From the NCBI RefSeq assembly GCF_015905305.1, contig NZ_JADZLQ010000001.1:1202599-1266598 (forward strand): a stretch of 64,000 bases of DNA, in the 5' to 3' direction. Of the stretch, positions 30,444 through 41,858 are shown piece by piece; within the stretch, counting starts at the first letter, position 1; every line of letters starts with the position of its first letter. The notes below the pieces were generated by a model that had not been told where the DNA came from, did not search any database, and saw only the letters and a program-made list of their open reading frames with translations. The stretch is from Pinirhizobacter soli. Its GTDB lineage: Bacteria > Pseudomonadota > Gammaproteobacteria > Xanthomonadales > Rhodanobacteraceae. The position numbers were made by a program, and so were the translations under genes.

Positions 30444-31895
30444 TCAATGTTTCTTTTTCTTGTGACTCTTGTGACCCGGCTTGCGCCGGGGCGTATCGAA
30501 GCGTTCGAGCGTCATCCGCAGCGGCGAGCGACCCAGGCCGGCGCTGACCCACGCGTTCATCGAGGGATCAACCTGCCGGGCCACGGCCAGTGCCGCGTCG
30601 TAGGTCCTCGTCTCGAGGAAGACGCAAGCACCACTTCCTGACAACTGCGCGCGGCCGAAGCCCGAGAGCCAGTCCAGCGCGGCGGCCACCCGGGGGTAGC
30701 GCGCGCGAACGACCGGCTCGAAGGCATTTTCGCCTACTTGCCCTGAAACAAAGGCCGAAATTGTCGCTTCCGGGGCCTCCCGTGTCAATTCGGGAGCCTG
30801 GAACAGCGCTGCCGTAGGCACCTGTTCGCCCGGATCGACCACCACATACCAGCGCTGGGGCAGCTTGATCGGCCGCACGCGCTCGCCCACCCCTGCCGCC
30901 CAGGCCGAACGGCCACGGACGAATACCGGGACATCGGCGCCGAGCTTCAAGCCCAGGGCGGCCAGTTCGTCCTCGCTTAAGGACAGGTTCCACAGCCGGT
31001 TCAGGCTCACAAGCACGGTGGCGGCATCGGAACTGCCGCCGCCCAGTCCGCCGCCGGCGGGAATGCGCTTTTCCACTTCGATATCCACACCCAGGCGGCA
31101 ACCGGTGTGCTCGGCGAGCAGGCGCGCTGCGCGCACCGCCAGATCGGCCTCAGGCTCCACCCCCGGTGCGCCTGCCCCGCGCTCGATGCGGCCATCGTCG
31201 CGGACGCGCAAACGGACCTCATCGCCCCATTCGAGCAGGCGGAAGACCGTCTGCAGTTCGTGGTAACCATCGGGCCGGCGACCGGTCAGGCGCAGAAACA
31301 GGTTCAGCTTCGCCGGCGCCGGCAGCGACATCCAGTCGCCCGGGCCCAGCGGCGCCAGCTCCCGGCGCATGAAGACACGCAAGCCGTCTGGAAAGCCGTT
31401 GTCGCGGTCGCGCTCCAGGGCAAAGGCGAATTCCGGGTGATTCTTGTCGACCGGCACGAAGCCATGGCGGGCGTAGAACGGGCCGTTCCAGCTGACGTCT
31501 GCCAGGGTGCCAAGGTCAACCGAGTGGTAGCCGGCCGACCGGGCCCAGGCACAGGCGTGCTCGAGCAAGCCTGAGCCGATGCCCTGGCGGGCATGGCCAG
31601 GCAGCACGTCAATCTCGGCCAGGCCGATGGTAGAGCCACCCTCCTCCGCATCCAGCCAGACGAAACCCACCGGTGTACGGTCGGCCAGGCGCGCCACCCA
31701 GACCAGTCCCTTGCCGATGGCTTCATGAAGCACATCCGGCGGAATGCTCATTGCCGCATAGAACGGCCAAGCCGCGTGGCTGCGGAAGAGCTCCACGGCC
31801 GCTCGCTCGATCGCGCAAAGGGCGTCGATATCGTCATAGACGGCGCGGACGATGGTCCAGGGCGCGTCCGGGGCGGGCGCGTGGGATGAAGGCAT
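30444..31895 (-). CDS. ispE: GNAT acetyltransferase fused in frame to 4-diphosphocytidyl-2-C-methyl-D-erythritol kinase
   Basis: One reading frame of 483 residues. Residues 1-188 are a GNAT domain with the acetyl-CoA loop RQGIGSG (103-109) and the closing motif YARHGF. Residues 189-483 are a full-length Isp[10 protein letters not shown] with the usual lysine at 196, the GHMP-kinase ATP loop [14 protein letters not shown] and the motif LSGSGACVF. IspE phosphorylates CDP-methylerythritol in the MEP isoprenoid pathway. There is no stop between the parts; an internal ATG at 31331 could also give free IspE (295 residues). The C-terminus is lysine/histidine-rich. It is 35 bp after lolB. Confidence 0.88.
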   Translation of the reverse strand: MPSSHAPAPDAPWTIVRAVYDDIDALCAIERAAVELFRSHAAWPFYAAMSIPPDVLHEAIGKGLVWVARLADRTPVGFVWLDAEEGGSTIGLAEIDVLPGHARQGIGSGLLEHACAWARSAGYHSVDLGTLADVSWNGPFYARHGFVPVDKNHPEFAFALERDRDNGFPDGLRVFMRRELAPLGPGDWMSLPAPAKLNLFLRLTGRRPDGYHELQTVFRLLEWGDEVRLRVRDDGRIERGAGAPGVEPEADLAVRAARLLAEHTGCRLGVDIEVEKRIPAGGGLGGGSSDAATVLVSLNRLWNLSLSEDELAALGLKLGADVPVFVRGRSAWAAGVGERVRPIKLPQRWYVVVDPGEQVPTAALFQAPELTREAPEATISAFVSGQVGENAFEPVVRARYPRVAAALDWLSGFGRAQLSGSGACVFLETRTYDAALAVARQVDPSMNAWVSAGLGRSPLRMTLERFDTPRRKPGHKSHKKKKH

Positions 31896-31930
31896 GCGGG
31901 GGAGCCAGGCAGGCGGAAAGACCGCCAAGT

Positions 31931-32530
31931 CTAGCGAAACTCCCACCCCATCCGGGCCAGCTTCACCGTATAGGGCGCACGCGTGGCGTAGACCTTCATC
32001 GGCAGACGAGGCTGGGCGGCCGGATCCCACTCGGGATAAACGATGGTCCAGCCGTCTTGGACCAGTTCGCTGGGCAGGCCGTCAGCGCCAAAATGGACGT
32101 CCGCCGTTTTGCCGGCGGCGCGCACCGCCATCACCCAGGCCTTGAGGTCCGCCAGGGGCACACGAAATCCCAGTGCCTTGTCCATCAAGCTTTCGGCATC
32201 CGGACCATGCAGGGGGCCGGATTTGTCGGCCCCTTCCAGCAGCGCGCCGCCGGCATCGCCCGACAGCCGTACCTGGCGACCGGGGAAGGCCACGGTGAAG
32301 TCGTAGCGGTCGCCGTCCTGCACCCAGGTAAGGTCGCCGCTGCCGCCATCCTTGCCGTTACCCACGTACATGCGGGCGGTGAGCGTCCAGTGGTCTCGTC
32401 CGGAGAGGGCGGTTTCGCGGGTTTCCTGGGCGGCTACCGTGGCAGGGTCGCCGACCATCCGCACCGGGCGCGTGGTAGCGCAGCCGGCCAGCAGAAGCAT
32501 GCCGGCCAGGGCGGTCAATCTCACCTTCAC
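31931..32530 (-). CDS. lolB: Outer-membrane lipoprotein insertion protein LolB
   Basis: 199 residues from the GTG at 32530, whose GTGA overlaps the upstream TPR gene stop. The signal peptide ends in the lipobox LLAGC, making C17 the lipidated residue. The fold region WTLTARMYVGNGKDGGSGDLTW resembles LolB, which takes lipoproteins from LolA at the outer membrane. Position next to ispE is the standard order. Confidence 0.9.
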   Translation of the reverse strand: MKVRLTALAGMLLLAGCATTRPVRMVGDPATVAAQETRETALSGRDHWTLTARMYVGNGKDGGSGDLTWVQDGDRYDFTVAFPGRQVRLSGDAGGALLEGADKSGPLHGPDAESLMDKALGFRVPLADLKAWVMAVRAAGKTADVHFGADGLPSELVQDGWTIVYPEWDPAAQPRLPMKVYATRAPYTVKLARMGWEFR

Positions 32531-34266
32531 GGATGAAGCCTTTTTTCCGCGTCGATCAGGGCGGTGTTCTTCGGGTCGAGCTTGCGTACCTGGTCGAAGA
32601 CACGGCGGGCTTCGTCCTTGTTGCCGAGCTTCCACAGCACCTCGCCCAGGTGCGCGCCGACGTCGCCATCCTTCCGGGCAGCCCACGAGCCACGCAGGGT
32701 CTGCGCGGCTACATCGAGGTGACCGAGGCGGTATTGCACCCAGCCCCATGAATCGGCGATGGCGGGGTCGTCTGGATGGGCATCGCGTGCGGCCTTCACC
32801 AGCTGCTCGGCCTCGGGCAGATCGCGGTTGGCATCGGCCAGCGTGTAACCGAGTGCATTGCTGGCGTCCACGTCGCCGGGCTTCAGATCCAGGACATGGC
32901 GAAGGTCGGCCACCGCGGCATCCACCTTGCCGGCCTCGGCGTAAGCCAGGCCGCGCGAATACACCAGTTCCGGATCATCCGGGGTCACCCGCAGCGCGCG
33001 GCCATAGGCATCAGCGGCGTCGGTGAAGCGGCGCTCACGCATGTAGAGCTCGGCATCGACCACGATGGCGCGGCGCAGTTGCTCTGGCTGGTCGGCGTAA
33101 TCCATCTGCATCTGCTGGGCAGCCGCGTGGGCTTCCTCGGAACGACCCTGCTGCAGCAGCACCACGGCAGAGCGGGCATCGGCATCGAAGGCGTGCGAGT
33201 CGCCGTCGGCCACCTGGTCGTACCAGTCCAGGGCTTCGTCCGGCTTGCCAAGCAGTTCCGCCAGCTGACCGGCGAGGTAGGCGGTATTGGCCTGGGTTTC
33301 ATCCGGGGCGCGCTTGATCTGGGCGTAGATCAGGGCCAGTTCCGTGCGGTCATTGCGCTTGGCCGCAAGGGCGGTGCGGATGGCGAAGGTTTCCGGGCTT
33401 TGCGGGCCGTCCTTGAGCAGCTTGGTGGCGGCGGCTTCCTCGCCGGACTGTCCCAGCAGCGTGGCATAGGCCAGGCGCAGGTGGACATCCTTCGGGCTCT
33501 TGGCCAGGGCCTTGCCGAAATAGGCCTTGGCGCCAGCCTTGTCGCCCGCCTTGAAGCGCATCTGGCCGGCCCAGGCGTAACTGCGGGCATCGTGGAACTT
33601 CGCAAGCGCACCGTCGGCGATCTTCTGCGCGTAGTCGTGGCGGCCTAGCCGGTCACCCAGCTCGCTCATCGCAAGCCAGGCTTCTGAATCGTTCGGCAAG
33701 CGGTCGGGCGTGGCCACCGCCTCCAGCATCCGCGCGGCCTGGGCGGAGTCGCGGGCATTCACCAGCACCCGGCCGAAATCGCGCCATGCATCGGCATCAT
33801 GGGTGTCCACCAACAGCTGAAGCTGCTTGCGGGCCTCCTCGCCCTGACCGCGGTCCAGGGCCAATTCCGCCCGCATCGCCGCAAGTTGGGCGGGCTTTGC
33901 GCCAAGCTGTTGCCAGCGGGACAGGGCCCGGTCACTGGCGGCGGTATCGTGGGTGGCCAGCGCCAGCTGGGCGGCGCGTTCGGCCACCGCCGGGTTATCG
34001 GAAAGCTCAGCTGCCCGGCCATAGGCGGCCGAGGCGGCGGGCAGATCGGTGCGGGAAAGGGCAAAATCGCCTTCCAGCAACTGCGCCATGACGTCACGCT
34101 CCGGCGGCAGGGTGGCCACGGTAAGGTGGTCCAGCGGCTGGGGCGGCGCGGGCTTGGGGGGAGGCAACCGGGTGGCGGTATTTGCGCACCCAACAAGGAG
34201 CAAAATACCGCTGGCGGTGGTCACACGTTGCCGCAGTTGCTTGAATCTGGCCTTGCCGCTCCCCAC
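32527..34266 (-). CDS. TPR-repeat lipoprotein
   Basis: 579 residues from the GTG at 34266, with GGAGA seven bases upstream. A lipobox LLVGC gives a lipidated C27. The rest is an all-helical tetratricopeptide array, for example AYGRAAELSDNPAVAERAAQ, AYGRALRVTPDDPELVYSRG and ADSWGWVQYRLGHLDVAAQT. Such lipoproteins act as scaffolds at the inner face of the outer membrane. It overlaps lolB by 4 bp and shares a 118 bp divergent control region with hemA. Confidence 0.85.
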   Translation of the reverse strand: MGSGKARFKQLRQRVTTASGILLLVGCANTATRLPPPKPAPPQPLDHLTVATLPPERDVMAQLLEGDFALSRTDLPAASAAYGRAAELSDNPAVAERAAQLALATHDTAASDRALSRWQQLGAKPAQLAAMRAELALDRGQGEEARKQLQLLVDTHDADAWRDFGRVLVNARDSAQAARMLEAVATPDRLPNDSEAWLAMSELGDRLGRHDYAQKIADGALAKFHDARSYAWAGQMRFKAGDKAGAKAYFGKALAKSPKDVHLRLAYATLLGQSGEEAAATKLLKDGPQSPETFAIRTALAAKRNDRTELALIYAQIKRAPDETQANTAYLAGQLAELLGKPDEALDWYDQVADGDSHAFDADARSAVVLLQQGRSEEAHAAAQQMQMDYADQPEQLRRAIVVDAELYMRERRFTDAADAYGRALRVTPDDPELVYSRGLAYAEAGKVDAAVADLRHVLDLKPGDVDASNALGYTLADANRDLPEAEQLVKAARDAHPDDPAIADSWGWVQYRLGHLDVAAQTLRGSWAARKDGDVGAHLGEVLWKLGNKDEARRVFDQVRKLDPKNTALIDAEKRLHP

Positions 34267-34384
34267 AATTGCTCTCCAGTTGCCATCGGTTCTCGTTGCC
34301 GGGGGCAGGTGTTGCCGCCCGCGGGCACAGCTTAGCCTACGCCTTGCAACACGCCATGATTCCCACGGACGCAACCACCACGCC

Positions 34385-35656
34385 ATGCCGCTGATCGCTC
34401 TCGGGCTCAACCACCTCACCGCGCCGGTGGCCTTGCGCGAGCAGGTGGCATTCGATGGCGCGCTGTCCTCGCAAGCCCTGGACGACCTCAAGCGCCAACC
34501 CGGCGTGGAAGAGGCGATGATCCTGTCCACCTGCAACCGGACCGAGCTTTACTGTTCCGTGACACCAGGCGCGGAGCACGTACCGCAGTCGTGGCTGTCG
34601 CACCAGCAACGTATGACCCCGCAACGGCTCGATGAGTTCCTTTACACGCACTTCGAGGATGAAGCCGTACGCCACATGTTCCGCGTGGCGACGGGGCTGG
34701 ATTCCCTGGTACTGGGCGAACCCCAGATCCTTGGCCAGGTGAAGGATGCCTACCAGATAGCCAGGGAGGCCCAGTCGCTGCGGGCTCCCATGGACCGCCT
34801 GCTGCAGCACACGTTCGCGGTGGCCAAGCGCGTGCGCACCGATACGCGTATCGGTGCGCATACGGTGTCGGTGGCATACACCGCGGTGCGCCTGGCCGAG
34901 CAGGTGTTCACGGACCTGCGCCAGGCCTGTGTCCTGTTGATCGGTGCTGGCGAAACCATTGAACTGGCCGCCCGCCACCTGGCGGACAAGAAAGTACGCC
35001 GCCTGCTGGTGGCCAACCGCACGCTCGAGAACGCCCAGGCGCTGGCCAGCCAGCACAGCGGTTATGCCATTGCCCTGCACGACCTGCCCCGGCACCTGGC
35101 CGAAGCCGACATCGTGATCACCTCCACCGCCTCGCGCCAGCCAGTGGTTACGCGGGACATGGTGGCCGCCGCCATCGGCCAGCGCCGCCGCCGCCCGATG
35201 TTCATGGTGGACATCGCCGTGCCGCGCGACATCGACCCTGGCGTCGCCACGCTCGACGACGTCTATCTTTACGGTATCGACGACCTTCGCCAGGTGATCG
35301 ACGAGAACCGCAAGTCGCGCGCCAGCGCCGCGCTCGACGCCGAGGCCATCATCGAACTGCAGGTGCAGCGCTACATGTCGTGGCGCCGGGCCCTGAGCGT
35401 GCGCAACCCCGCGCTGGACATGCGAAGCGCCGCCGAAGCCCATCGCGACGAAGTGCTGTTGCGTGCCCAGGCCATGCTCCGCAACGGCAAGTCGCCGGAA
35501 GAAGCCCTGGCGTACCTGGCCAATACGCTCACCAACAAATTGCTGCACGCGCCCAGCGCACGCCTGCGCGATGCGGCGCTTGCAGGCGATCTTGACCTCC
35601 TGCATGCCGCCGGGCGCCTCTACGGACTGGACGCGGACGAGGCACCTTCCGCATGA
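34385..35656 (+). CDS. hemA: Glutamyl-tRNA reductase
   Basis: 423 residues from the ATG at 34385 (MPLIALGLNHLTAPVALREQ). The catalytic cysteine is C50 in the conserved LSTCNRTELY. The NADPH-binding domain carries VLLIGAGETIELAARHL, followed by the helical dimerisation domain. It reduces Glu-tRNA to glutamate-1-semialdehyde, the first committed step of C5 haem synthesis. It is followed by prfA, as in many gammaproteobacteria. Confidence 0.97.
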   Translation: MPLIALGLNHLTAPVALREQVAFDGALSSQALDDLKRQPGVEEAMILSTCNRTELYCSVTPGAEHVPQSWLSHQQRMTPQRLDEFLYTHFEDEAVRHMFRVATGLDSLVLGEPQILGQVKDAYQIAREAQSLRAPMDRLLQHTFAVAKRVRTDTRIGAHTVSVAYTAVRLAEQVFTDLRQACVLLIGAGETIELAARHLADKKVRRLLVANRTLENAQALASQHSGYAIALHDLPRHLAEADIVITSTASRQPVVTRDMVAAAIGQRRRRPMFMVDIAVPRDIDPGVATLDDVYLYGIDDLRQVIDENRKSRASAALDAEAIIELQVQRYMSWRRALSVRNPALDMRSAAEAHRDEVLLRAQAMLRNGKSPEEALAYLANTLTNKLLHAPSARLRDAALAGDLDLLHAAGRLYGLDADEAPSA

Positions 35657-35687
35657 TGGATGGCTGCACGTCTTTCGATAGCCCCGC

Positions 35688-36767
35688 ATGACACCCTCGA
35701 TTCGCCGCAAACTCGAAGCCCTCGCCGAACGCCATGAAGAGGTGGGCATCCTGCTGTCGCAGCCCGACGTCATGGCCGACAACACGCGCTTTCGCGAACT
35801 GTCGCGCGAATATGCCCAGCTGGAACCGGTGGCCGCCTCGCTTGCCGCGCACGATGCGGCCGAGAAAGAACTGGCCCAGACCCGCGGCATGCTCGATGAC
35901 CCTGATTTCCGTGACATGGCCGTCGAGGACATCGGCCGGCTGGAAACCCACCTGGTGGAACTCGATGCCCAGCTGCAGGTGCTGTTGCTGCCGAAGGATC
36001 CGCGCGACGAGGGCAACCTGTTCCTGGAAGTTCGCGCGGGCACCGGCGGCGACGAGGCGGCGATCTTCGCCGGCGACCTCTTCCGCATGTACACCCGCTA
36101 TGCCGAGCGCCAGCGCTGGACGGTGGAGATCCTCTCCGCCAGCGAAGGCGAGCACGGCGGTTTCAAGGAAGTGGTAGCCCGGGTGGAAGGCCGCGGGGCC
36201 TATTCACGGCTGAAGTTCGAATCGGGCACGCACCGCGTGCAACGCGTTCCGGAGACCGAATCGCAAGGTCGCATCCATACGTCGGCGGCGACCGTAGCGA
36301 TCCTTCCCGAGATCGACGAGATCAACGACATCGAGATCCGCGATGGGGACCTGAAAGTCGATACCTTCCGTGCCTCTGGCGCGGGTGGCCAGCACGTGAA
36401 CAAGACGGACTCGGCCATCCGCATCACCCATTTGCCCACCGGCACCGTGGTCGAATGCCAGGATGAGCGCAGCCAGCACAAGAACCGTGCCCGCGCCATG
36501 AGCCTGCTCAAGGCGCGCCTGCTGGACGAGGAACGCAGCAAGCAGAGCGCCGCCCAAGCTGAGTCACGCCGGCTGCAGGTGGGTAGCGGTGACCGCAGCC
36601 AGCGCATCCGCACCTACAACTATCCGCAGGGCCGCATCACCGACCACCGCATCAACCTCACCATCTACCGCCTGCCCGAAACGCTCGCCGGCGACATGGA
36701 TGAACTGGTCGATACGCTCACCCGCGAACACCAGGCGGATGAATTGCAGTCGCTGACGGCAGCCTAA
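35688..36767 (+). CDS. prfA: Peptide chain release factor 1
   Basis: 359 residues. The anticodon-like tripeptide is PET (P-x-T type, RF1 specificity for UAA/UAG) in [10 protein letters not shown], and the catalytic GGQ lies in [17 protein letters not shown]. It lies 31 bp downstream of hemA. Its stop overlaps the stop of the convergent redoxin gene by 3 bp (36764-36767 region). Confidence 0.97.
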   Translation: MTPSIRRKLEALAERHEEVGILLSQPDVMADNTRFRELSREYAQLEPVAASLAAHDAAEKELAQTRGMLDDPDFRDMAVEDIGRLETHLVELDAQLQVLLLPKDPRDEGNLFLEVRAGTGGDEAAIFAGDLFRMYTRYAERQRWTVEILSASEGEHGGFKEVVARVEGRGAYSRLKFESGTHRVQRVPETESQGRIHTSAATVAILPEIDEINDIEIRDGDLKVDTFRASGAGGQHVNKTDSAIRITHLPTGTVVECQDERSQHKNRARAMSLLKARLLDEERSKQSAAQAESRRLQVGSGDRSQRIRTYNYPQGRITDHRINLTIYRLPETLAGDMDELVDTLTREHQADELQSLTAA

Positions 36768-37237
36768 GGGCTGGCGGGAATCAGCTTCGCCAGCTTTGCC
36801 TTGTCCACGCCGCCGACGATCGGCGCCGCAAGCGTGCCGTCAGGTTTGATCAGGTAAGTGGTGGGCAAGCCCTTGGGCGGATCGAAATCCTTCGGCGGGT
36901 CGATCACATCGACCTGGGCGATCGGATAGGACACCGGGTGCTTCTGCACGAACGCTGCCACTTCCGCCTTGTCGGTGTCCTCGAAGGCCAGGCCAATCGC
37001 CTCGACATTCTTGTGGGTCTTCACGAAATCGGAAATCTCGGGCATTTCCTTGATGCACGGGGCGCACCAGGTAGCCCAGTAATTCACGATCACCCACTTG
37101 CCACGGTGCTGGGCGAGATCAAATGGCTTGCCGTCGAGGGTCTTCACCTGCAGGGTGGGTTTTTCCGGCATGGCCGCAAGGGCAGGGGCGGCGGCCGCAA
37201 GCAGGGCAATTCCTGCGGCAAGGTACGGCAACTTCAT
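36764..37237 (-). CDS. Periplasmic TlpA-like thiol-disulfide redoxin
   Basis: 157 residues with a cleavable signal peptide (about 1-22) and a thioredoxin fold. The active site is WATWCAPC (C58, C61), followed by the cis-proline region [13 protein letters not shown]. Such proteins reduce periplasmic disulfides, often for cytochrome c maturation; no such genes are adjacent. It overlaps the BrkB-family gene by 4 bp (ATGA), so the two are probably co-translated. Confidence 0.9.
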   Translation of the reverse strand: MKLPYLAAGIALLAAAAPALAAMPEKPTLQVKTLDGKPFDLAQHRGKWVIVNYWATWCAPCIKEMPEISDFVKTHKNVEAIGLAFEDTDKAEVAAFVQKHPVSYPIAQVDVIDPPKDFDPPKGLPTTYLIKPDGTLAAPIVGGVDKAKLAKLIPASP

Positions 37238-38520
37238 GAAGCTTTCTCCGTGGGGACGGTGGATTCGGGTATCGGATGGATGTCGGGTGCCGGATACACG
37301 GTATCAAGGCGCGCGCCCAGGGTGGCGTCCAGCGCCTCGGCCAGGGCGTCGAGCATGGCCAGCAGCCGTGGCGGCAGGTCGATACGCAGCGCGGCGGCCT
37401 GTTCGCGCGGCCGCAGCGGCAAGCGGTAGTGCGTGCAGCGATACACGCGCAACAGTTCGGTACTGTCCAGGCTCCGGGTGAGCATCCAGCCGCCGCCCTC
37501 ACCACGCTGGACCATGTCGGCGCGGGCAAGGTCGTCGAAATACCGGATGACCGCGTGCGTTTGCAGGTAGGGCTCGGCATCGCGCACGGCGGCCGGGTCG
37601 ATGCTTTCACCGCAGCGCTGCGCTTCGATGAAGTGCCGCAGCACCACCAGCAGTCCAAGGAATTCCGCACCCTCCGGCAGCATCGACGATGGCGCGTGGT
37701 ACTCGAACGCCGAGATTGACGCCGCGATCGATGCGCCGAGGATCACGATGATCCAGGACAGGTAAATCCATAGGAGGAAGATCGGTATCGCCGCCAGCGT
37801 GCCGTAGATCTCGTCATAAGTGTGCGCGTTGCGCACGAACACGGTGAACCCCCAGCGGGCGACCTCGAAACACACCGCGCCGATCAAGGCACCAATGGCG
37901 GTGTGCCGGAAGCGCACGCGGCGATTGGGGATCATCGTGTACATCAGCCAGAGCGTGAGCCCCGTGATGAAAAACGGCAGCGTGCGGAACAGCAGCTGGC
38001 TCAGGCCCAGGGTCTGCGCGGCCTCCGACACCAGCGGCAGCGCCGACATATAGGACGAGACGATAAGGCCGCCCACCACCAGGATCGGGCCGAGCGTGAG
38101 CGCCGCCCAATACAGCAGCAGGCGGGCACCCCATCCGCGCGCCTTGTGCACGCGCCAGATGCGGTTGAGCCGGTCCTCGATGCTGATCATCATGGTCACG
38201 GCGCTGAACAGCATCACCAGCACGCTGATGCCGGTGAGCTGGCTCGCCTTGTCGGCGAAGGCCAGCATGTATTCCTGCACCTTGAACCCGGCTTCGGGCA
38301 CGAAATTATGGAAGACGAAATCGCTGATGGCCTGGCGCCAGGGTGCGAATACCGGGAAGGCCGACAGGATGGCGAACACGGCGACGGTAAGCGGCACCAG
38401 CGACACCAGCGTGGTGTACGACAGGGCGCCGGCCGTCTCGAAGCACTTGTCATCGACGAAGCGCAACCAGGTGAACCGGGCGAAGCTGAATATGCGGTCG
38501 CGGTTGTAGCGCGGGAGCAT
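37234..38520 (-). CDS. YihY/BrkB-family inner-membrane protein
   Basis: 428 residues. Six hydrophobic segments lie in about residues 25-275, with the family block FETAGALSYTTLVSLVPLTV near the N-terminus and WIYLSWIIVILGASIAA at the end of the membrane part. A C-terminal cytoplasmic region of about 150 residues follows. The family was once called RNase BN, but that activity belongs elsewhere; the function is unknown. It is operon-linked to the redoxin gene. Confidence 0.88.
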   Translation of the reverse strand: MLPRYNRDRIFSFARFTWLRFVDDKCFETAGALSYTTLVSLVPLTVAVFAILSAFPVFAPWRQAISDFVFHNFVPEAGFKVQEYMLAFADKASQLTGISVLVMLFSAVTMMISIEDRLNRIWRVHKARGWGARLLLYWAALTLGPILVVGGLIVSSYMSALPLVSEAAQTLGLSQLLFRTLPFFITGLTLWLMYTMIPNRRVRFRHTAIGALIGAVCFEVARWGFTVFVRNAHTYDEIYGTLAAIPIFLLWIYLSWIIVILGASIAASISAFEYHAPSSMLPEGAEFLGLLVVLRHFIEAQRCGESIDPAAVRDAEPYLQTHAVIRYFDDLARADMVQRGEGGGWMLTRSLDSTELLRVYRCTHYRLPLRPREQAAALRIDLPPRLLAMLDALAEALDATLGARLDTVYPAPDIHPIPESTVPTEKAS

Positions 38521-38557
38521 CCGTTATTCCATCGGGCACGCAATGCCGCGCCCATGA

Positions 38558-39576
<1,019 letters not shown>

Positions 39577-39623
39577 CGGGCGGTGCCTATACTGGACTCC
39601 ATCGTCAATGGGAGTCTGTACGC

Positions 39624-41231
39624 ATGACGTTTCGCCAGGATGCGCCCACCCTGCCCGATCCGTTGCTGGACGATCCGAACCTGCAGCGGTTGCTGCGCCG
39701 GCTGCCGGCGCGCTTTCGCGACGCCATGCTGCCGGACCTGCGGGCATTGGCCACGCATGCCATGCAGGCTTATTCCACGGCACGGGAGTCGTCGCGCTCC
39801 GAACCGATATTGACCGCGTTCGATGCCTGGGGCTCACGCGTGGACCGTATCGAACTGACCCCGGCCTGGAAGGCAGGTCCCGATATCACCACGCGCTACG
39901 GCGTGCTTGCCGCCGGCCATGAAGCCGATGCACTGGCACGCGTTGGACAGTTCGCACGCGTCTACCTGTACCACGTGGCCAGCGAGTTCTATACGTGCCC
40001 CCTGGCGATGACCGATGGCGCGGCCACGGCCTTGAAGGCCTCGGGCAACCAGGCACTGATCGACCGCGCCGTGGGTCACTTCCTGAGCCGCGACGCCGGC
40101 AGCCTCTGGCTTTCAGGACAATGGATGACCGAAACCCCGGGCGGTTCGGATGTGGGCCGCACCGAAACGGTGGCACGGCAAGGCAGCGATGGTGAGTGGC
40201 GGCTCCATGGGCGCAAATGGTTCAGCTCAGCGGTGGTCGGTGAGGCCGCGCTGGCGCTGGCACGACCCGAGGGCGCCGCCGCCGGGACATCCGCCCTCGC
40301 CCTGTTCTACGTCGAGACCCGCGATGCCGAAGGCCGCTGGCAGGGGCTTACCATCAACCGCCTGAAGGACAAGCTCGGCACGCGCGAACTGCCGACCGCC
40401 GAGGTGGAACTGGACGGCATACCTGCCCACCCGGTGGGCGGCCTCGACCACGGCGTGAAGCTGGTGGCGCCGATGCTCAATGTCACGCGCACCTGGAACG
40501 CCATCTGCGCGGTGGCGACCATCGCGCGCGCCAATGCACTGGCGCTGGACTACGCACGGCGTCGCGAGGCGTTCGGACGGCCGCTGATCGAGCAACCCCT
40601 GCACGCGCGCACGCTGGCGACCATGCAGTCCGAGGGCGCGGCGGCATTCGCACTCGCCTTCCTGATAGCCGAACTGCTGGGCAAGGTAGAGCACCAGGAG
40701 GCATCCGCCCAGGAACGCGTGCTGCTGCGGGTACTGACGCCCGCGGCCAAGGCATGGACCGGCAAGCTTGCCGTACGCGTGGCCTCCGAAGCACTGGAGT
40801 GTTTTGGCGGTGCGGGTTACATCGAGGATACGGGGCTGCCACAGCTGCTTCGTGATGCGCAGGTTTATCCCATCTGGGAAGGCACGACCAACGTCCTGGC
40901 GCTGGATCTCATGCGCGCACTGCGCGGCGTGGACGCAGGGGAACTTGCCGAAACACTGGCCGCCCTTTGCCAAGGTGCCGGGGCGAGAGCCAGCTCGCCC
41001 GTGCACGAGGCCGTGCTGTCGATGGCGGCCATGCTGGAGGCGGGATCCGAAGCCGCGGCTCGCGCTGCAATTTTCACCCTTGGACAGGCCGCAGCCGCCG
41101 CGGCCCTGGCCAGTCAACTGGACGCCGACGACGACCACGGAAATGCGGCGCTGACCCGATTCCTTGGCCTGGGGCTGGTGCACGATCCGGTGGGAGAGTC
41201 CGCCGAAGATGCAGCCCTGCTGCACCCTTGA
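39624..41231 (+). CDS. Acyl-CoA dehydrogenase, AidB-like subfamily
   Basis: 535 residues from the ATG at 39624 ([20 protein letters not shown]). The flavin/substrate block is [16 protein letters not shown], and the C-terminal block is [20 protein letters not shown] followed by YPIWEGTTN. The extra-long length and the G-Y-x-E-x-x-x-L-P pattern point to the AidB/DcaA branch rather than classical beta-oxidation enzymes. The substrate is unknown, and no beta-oxidation genes are adjacent. Confidence 0.87.
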   Translation: MTFRQDAPTLPDPLLDDPNLQRLLRRLPARFRDAMLPDLRALATHAMQAYSTARESSRSEPILTAFDAWGSRVDRIELTPAWKAGPDITTRYGVLAAGHEADALARVGQFARVYLYHVASEFYTCPLAMTDGAATALKASGNQALIDRAVGHFLSRDAGSLWLSGQWMTETPGGSDVGRTETVARQGSDGEWRLHGRKWFSSAVVGEAALALARPEGAAAGTSALALFYVETRDAEGRWQGLTINRLKDKLGTRELPTAEVELDGIPAHPVGGLDHGVKLVAPMLNVTRTWNAICAVATIARANALALDYARRREAFGRPLIEQPLHARTLATMQSEGAAAFALAFLIAELLGKVEHQEASAQERVLLRVLTPAAKAWTGKLAVRVASEALECFGGAGYIEDTGLPQLLRDAQVYPIWEGTTNVLALDLMRALRGVDAGELAETLAALCQGAGARASSPVHEAVLSMAAMLEAGSEAAARAAIFTLGQAAAAAALASQLDADDDHGNAALTRFLGLGLVHDPVGESAEDAALLHP

Positions 41232-41320
41232 GTTGCCGGTGCCCCCTATGCGGCACCGGACCTTCAGCGAGCACATCCGGCACGGGCTAAACTTGTGCCC
41301 TTGGCCAGGAAACCACGCCC

Positions 41321-41809
41321 ATGCAGCATCTCACCATCGTCACCACCGGCGGCACCATCGACAAGATCTATTTCGACGACAAGTCGGACTATCAGATCGG
41401 TGCCCCGCAGATCGGCGAGATCCTTACCCAACTGGGCGTGGGTTTTCGCTTTGAGGTCATCCCCATCCTGCGCAAGGACAGCCTGCACGTCACCGATGAA
41501 GATCGCGCGCTTATGCGCAGCACCATCGAGGCACAACCGCACCGCCACGTGCTGGTGACGCATGGCACCGACACCATGGTCGAGACGGCCGCCCAGCTTG
41601 CCGGCATTCCGGACAAGGTGATCGTTCTTACCGGCGCCCTGAACCCGGCCCGGTTCCAGGGGTCCGATGCCGTGTTCAACGTGGGCTGCGCGGTGGGCGC
41701 GGTGCAGACACTCGCCGATGGCGTGTACATCGCCATGAACGGACGCATCTGGGACCCGGCCAAGGTTCGCAAGAATCGCGACGCCAATCGGTTCGAGTCG
41801 AACGCCTGA
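41321..41809 (+). CDS. One-domain asparaginase-like protein
   Basis: 162 residues, about half the length of a type I/II asparaginase. Both nucleophile regions are present: VTTGGTIDK near the N-terminus and VTHGTDTMVETA in the middle. The C-terminal domain is absent and the frame ends cleanly before a terminator, so this seems to be a short family and not a broken gene. Whether it hydrolyses asparagine is unknown. Confidence 0.8.
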   Translation: MQHLTIVTTGGTIDKIYFDDKSDYQIGAPQIGEILTQLGVGFRFEVIPILRKDSLHVTDEDRALMRSTIEAQPHRHVLVTHGTDTMVETAAQLAGIPDKVIVLTGALNPARFQGSDAVFNVGCAVGAVQTLADGVYIAMNGRIWDPAKVRKNRDANRFESNA

Positions 41810-41814
41810 GCATT

Positions 41815-41847
41815 GAAATCCCGCCGGCATCACGCCGGCGGGATTTC
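41815..41847. terminator. Bidirectional terminator between the asparaginase and M4 peptidase genes
   Basis: A perfect 14 bp inverted repeat (GAAATCCCGCCGGC and its complement) around ATCAC, placed 5 bp after the plus-strand stop and 11 bp after the minus-strand stop. It serves two convergent genes. Confidence 0.85.
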
Positions 41848-41858
41848 ACCGATCGACC

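Noticed and set aside
41321-41809. Asparaginase as a truncated pseudogene
   Set aside because: The frame is intact, has a sensible end followed by a strong terminator, and short homologues of this size are familiar.
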